A stretch of 7,570 nt of DNA from DATBHM01 sp036557505 (GTDB taxonomy: Bacteria; Actinomycetota; UBA4738; JACQTL01): positions 1 through 7,570 of the forward strand of contig DATBHM010000245.1 of NCBI GenBank assembly GCA_036557505.1, written 5' to 3'. Under the pieces are notes generated by a model. It did no database searches. It saw nothing but the letters and a program-made list of their open reading frames with translations, and was not told the origin of the DNA. Shown one piece after another: positions 6,292 through 7,570 of the stretch. Both the position numbers and the translations under genes were made by a program. Numbering within the stretch: the first letter of the stretch is position 1; every line of letters starts with the position of its first letter.

Positions 6292-7427
6292 GCGGGCGGG
6301 GTGATCGTTCCGTCGTCTGCGAAGCGGGCGGCGTGCGGGCCGAAGTCCTCGTTCGACAGGGTGCGGACCAGGCCGACCGACTGTCGTGCGTAGTCGTGGA
6401 GCGGCCGGCCGTCGCCGTTCAGCCGCACCGAGACGAGGTGCCCGGTCGCGAACCACCCCTTCGGGCCCACCGTGACCTGCAGGATGCCGGACAGCCCCAC
6501 GATGCCCGACGTCCCGAAGTTGTGCCACGACGCGAAGTCCCCCAGGGAGTACGCGATCAGCCGGTGCCCGTAGAACTCCATCCCCCGCAGCACGTGCGGG
6601 CCGCTCGCGAGCACCAGGTCGGCGCCGTTCGCGATCGCGAGGTGGGCGAACTTCCGTGGGTTGCCCCGGTCCTCGCCGTAGGCGTGCTCCTCGCGGCCGG
6701 TGACGTGGGTCGCGCCCGGGCCCTCGGCGCCGGCGTGCATGTAGACCACGACCAGCGCGGCCTCGCCGTCGGCCCTGTGGATGAGCGACTTCGCCGCGGC
6801 GAAGTCGAGCAGGTCGTTCGTCACCGGATACGGCGCGAACCCGACGAAGGCCACCTTCGTCCGGCCCGCCTTCACGACCGCGATCTGGCCGGGCAGGCCG
6901 GTCTGCGCGATCCCGTGCGCCTTCAGGGCCGCGGAGGTCTGCGCCACGCCCCGCGAGCCGAAGTCGTGCGAGTGGTTGTTCGCGCTGTTCACCACGTCGA
7001 ACCCGTCGCCGCGGAGGACGCCCGCGTACCGGGGCGGGTTCCGGAAGTCGAAGCAGTTCGACGAGGGGTGGGAGCCGCACTTCGAGGTGGTGGCCGTCGT
7101 CAGCGTGCCCTCGAGGTTCCCGAACACGATCTGCGCGTGATCGAGCGCGGCCTCCACGTTGTCGAGGTAGTGCGCGGGACGGGGCGGCAGGTCGGGCGTG
7201 TCGCCGAGGATCGTGTCCCCGACGAACGAGATGCTCACCGAGCCGGGCTTGGTCCGCTGCCGGAGCCGGGCCCCGGGGTGGCCGGGCGTCGCCGCGTGCC
7301 GCGTCGAACGGAGGTCTGCGGGGGCGAGGTGCGGGACCCCGACGGCCGCGGGCCCGGTCGCGCACAGCACGAGGACGGTCGGGCAGAGCGCGACGAGCGC
7401 AACGGCGCGGGATCGAGCCTGGCGCAC
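6288..7427 (-). CDS. CapA family protein (PGA_cap, metallophosphatase-like), exported
   Basis: 379-residue member of the CapA/PGA_cap family (calcineurin-like metallophosphatase fold), named for the Bacillus poly-gamma-glutamate capsule protein. Motifs in order: SFVGDTILG (67-75), FGNLEGTLT (102-110), VVNSANNHSHDFG (145-157), AFVGFAPYP (193-201), VVVYMHAGAE (226-235), SGPHVLRGMEFY (275-286) and YSLGDF (293-298). The N-terminus has arginines followed by a hydrophobic stretch (8-30), so it is a signal peptide or membrane anchor; Cys15 and Cys22 do not form a proper lipobox. C117 and C125 may form a disulfide in the exported domain. The GTG start at 7427 follows AGGAGAG at good spacing, and an in-frame TAG just upstream excludes extension. 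No capB/capC partners are present, as is common for stand-alone actinobacterial homologues, so a true poly-glutamate role is not implied. It lies just downstream of a transposase tail. Confidence 0.88.
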   Translation of the reverse strand: MRQARSRAVALVALCPTVLVLCATGPAAVGVPHLAPADLRSTRHAATPGHPGARLRQRTKPGSVSISFVGDTILGDTPDLPPRPAHYLDNVEAALDHAQIVFGNLEGTLTTATTSKCGSHPSSNCFDFRNPPRYAGVLRGDGFDVVNSANNHSHDFGSRGVAQTSAALKAHGIAQTGLPGQIAVVKAGRTKVAFVGFAPYPVTNDLLDFAAAKSLIHRADGEAALVVVYMHAGAEGPGATHVTGREEHAYGEDRGNPRKFAHLAIANGADLVLASGPHVLRGMEFYGHRLIAYSLGDFASWHNFGTSGIVGLSGILQVTVGPKGWFATGHLVSVRLNGDGRPLHDYARQSVGLVRTLSNEDFGPHAARFADDGTITPPA

Positions 7428-7431
7428 GCCT

Positions 7432-7438
7432 CTCTCCT
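7432..7438 (-). promoter_or_regulatory. Shine-Dalgarno site deciding the capA GTG start
   Basis: On the minus strand AGGAGAG is followed four bases later by GTG (7427-7425); the GGAG core is 6 bases from the start. The site begins 3 bases after the transposase stop codon (7442-7444), so it is squeezed between the two coding regions. Confidence 0.7.
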
Positions 7439-7441
7439 ATG

Positions 7442-7570
7442 TCAAGCCGCCTCCGCGACGAACGCTTCCGGAGCGTCCGCGAGGAGGGCTCGGTAGACAA
7501 CGTCAGAGAGCTTGCGCTTCAAGGCTCGGAGTGCTTCTTTGCTGGTGTTTCCGTTCACGATGCGGCGCTC
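7442..7570 (-). CDS. IS110 family transposase, C-terminal end (5' part outside window)
   Basis: The last 42 codons and stop of a minus-strand gene entering from the right edge. The peptide begins ERRIVNGNTSKEALRALKRK, continues LSDVVYRALLADA and ends FVAEAA. The pattern of a Gly-x-Thr-x-x-Glu-Ala turn, then LKR, then a (S/A)(D/R)xVYRxL helix and ADA is typical of the extreme C-terminus of IS110-family (DEDD/serine, Tnp_IS116) transposases. The catalytic parts are outside the window, so it is not possible to say whether the element is intact. By hand count the fragment is about 63% GC, and its right half just under 60%, clearly lower than the genes around it, consistent with foreign origin. 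It reads toward capA, with 14 bases between its stop and the capA GTG. The family call rests on a short piece. Confidence 0.7.
   Translation of the reverse strand, partial: ERRIVNGNTSKEALRALKRKLSDVVYRALLADAPEAFVAEAA

Noticed and set aside
7440..7445. TTGACA on the minus strand upstream of capA, resembling a -35 box
   Set aside because: It overlaps the transposase stop codon and lies only 12 bases before the GTG; a matching -10 would fall inside the capA coding region.
7462..7476. ACGCT/AGCGT small inverted repeat near the transposase 3' end
   Set aside because: Only 5-bp arms, inside coding sequence, at a frequency expected by chance in GC-rich DNA; not usable as an IS end.
5689..7500. A 603-codon minus-strand open frame overlapping the VOC and capA genes
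   Set aside because: Arg/Pro-rich shadow; the capA frame (6288-7427) and VOC frame (5544-6275) carry all recognisable motifs.

Overview
This is GC-rich chromosomal sequence with very strong G/C third-position bias. It reads best as an Actinomycetota genome, possibly one of the deeper lineages (Acidimicrobiia or Thermoleophilia type); that placement is inferred from protein style and promoter layout, not from a marker gene. There are six recognisable protein-coding genes plus the tail of a transposase. There are no RNA genes, no CRISPR array and no gene-free stretch over 150 bases.

Layout: (1) 1-2078, minus strand, the first 692 residues of a large cytosolic glucosidase of the GH63/MGH1-like type, running off the left edge. 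(2) 2079-2210, a divergent promoter region with an imperfect inverted repeat. (3) 2211-2813, plus strand, a short pyridoxamine-phosphate-oxidase (PdxH) family protein lacking several substrate-contacting residues. (4) 2938-4674, plus strand, a membrane-anchored GAF sensor protein with a histidine-kinase core whose phospho-accepting His is replaced by Asn. (5) 4715-5488, plus strand, a TesB-like double-hotdog acyl-CoA thioesterase. (6) 5544-6275, plus strand, a tandem-domain VOC (glyoxalase-fold) protein. (7) 6288-7427, minus strand, convergent with the VOC gene, an exported CapA-family metallophosphatase-like protein. (8) 7442-7570, minus strand, the C-terminal 42 residues of an IS110-family transposase, ending 14 bases before the capA start codon.

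The plus-strand genes do not form an obvious operon: two have a TAnnnT hexamer exactly 9 bases before the ATG, as expected of leaderless genes, and the VOC gene has its own candidate promoter and Shine-Dalgarno site. The genes look like unlinked housekeeping and accessory functions (carbohydrate hydrolysis, cofactor or flavin chemistry, sensing, acyl-CoA turnover, small-molecule protection, cell envelope).

I do not see a convincing new multi-gene system. The best leads are two proteins with altered key residues (the kinase-like protein and the PdxH homologue) and the transposase end abutting capA.
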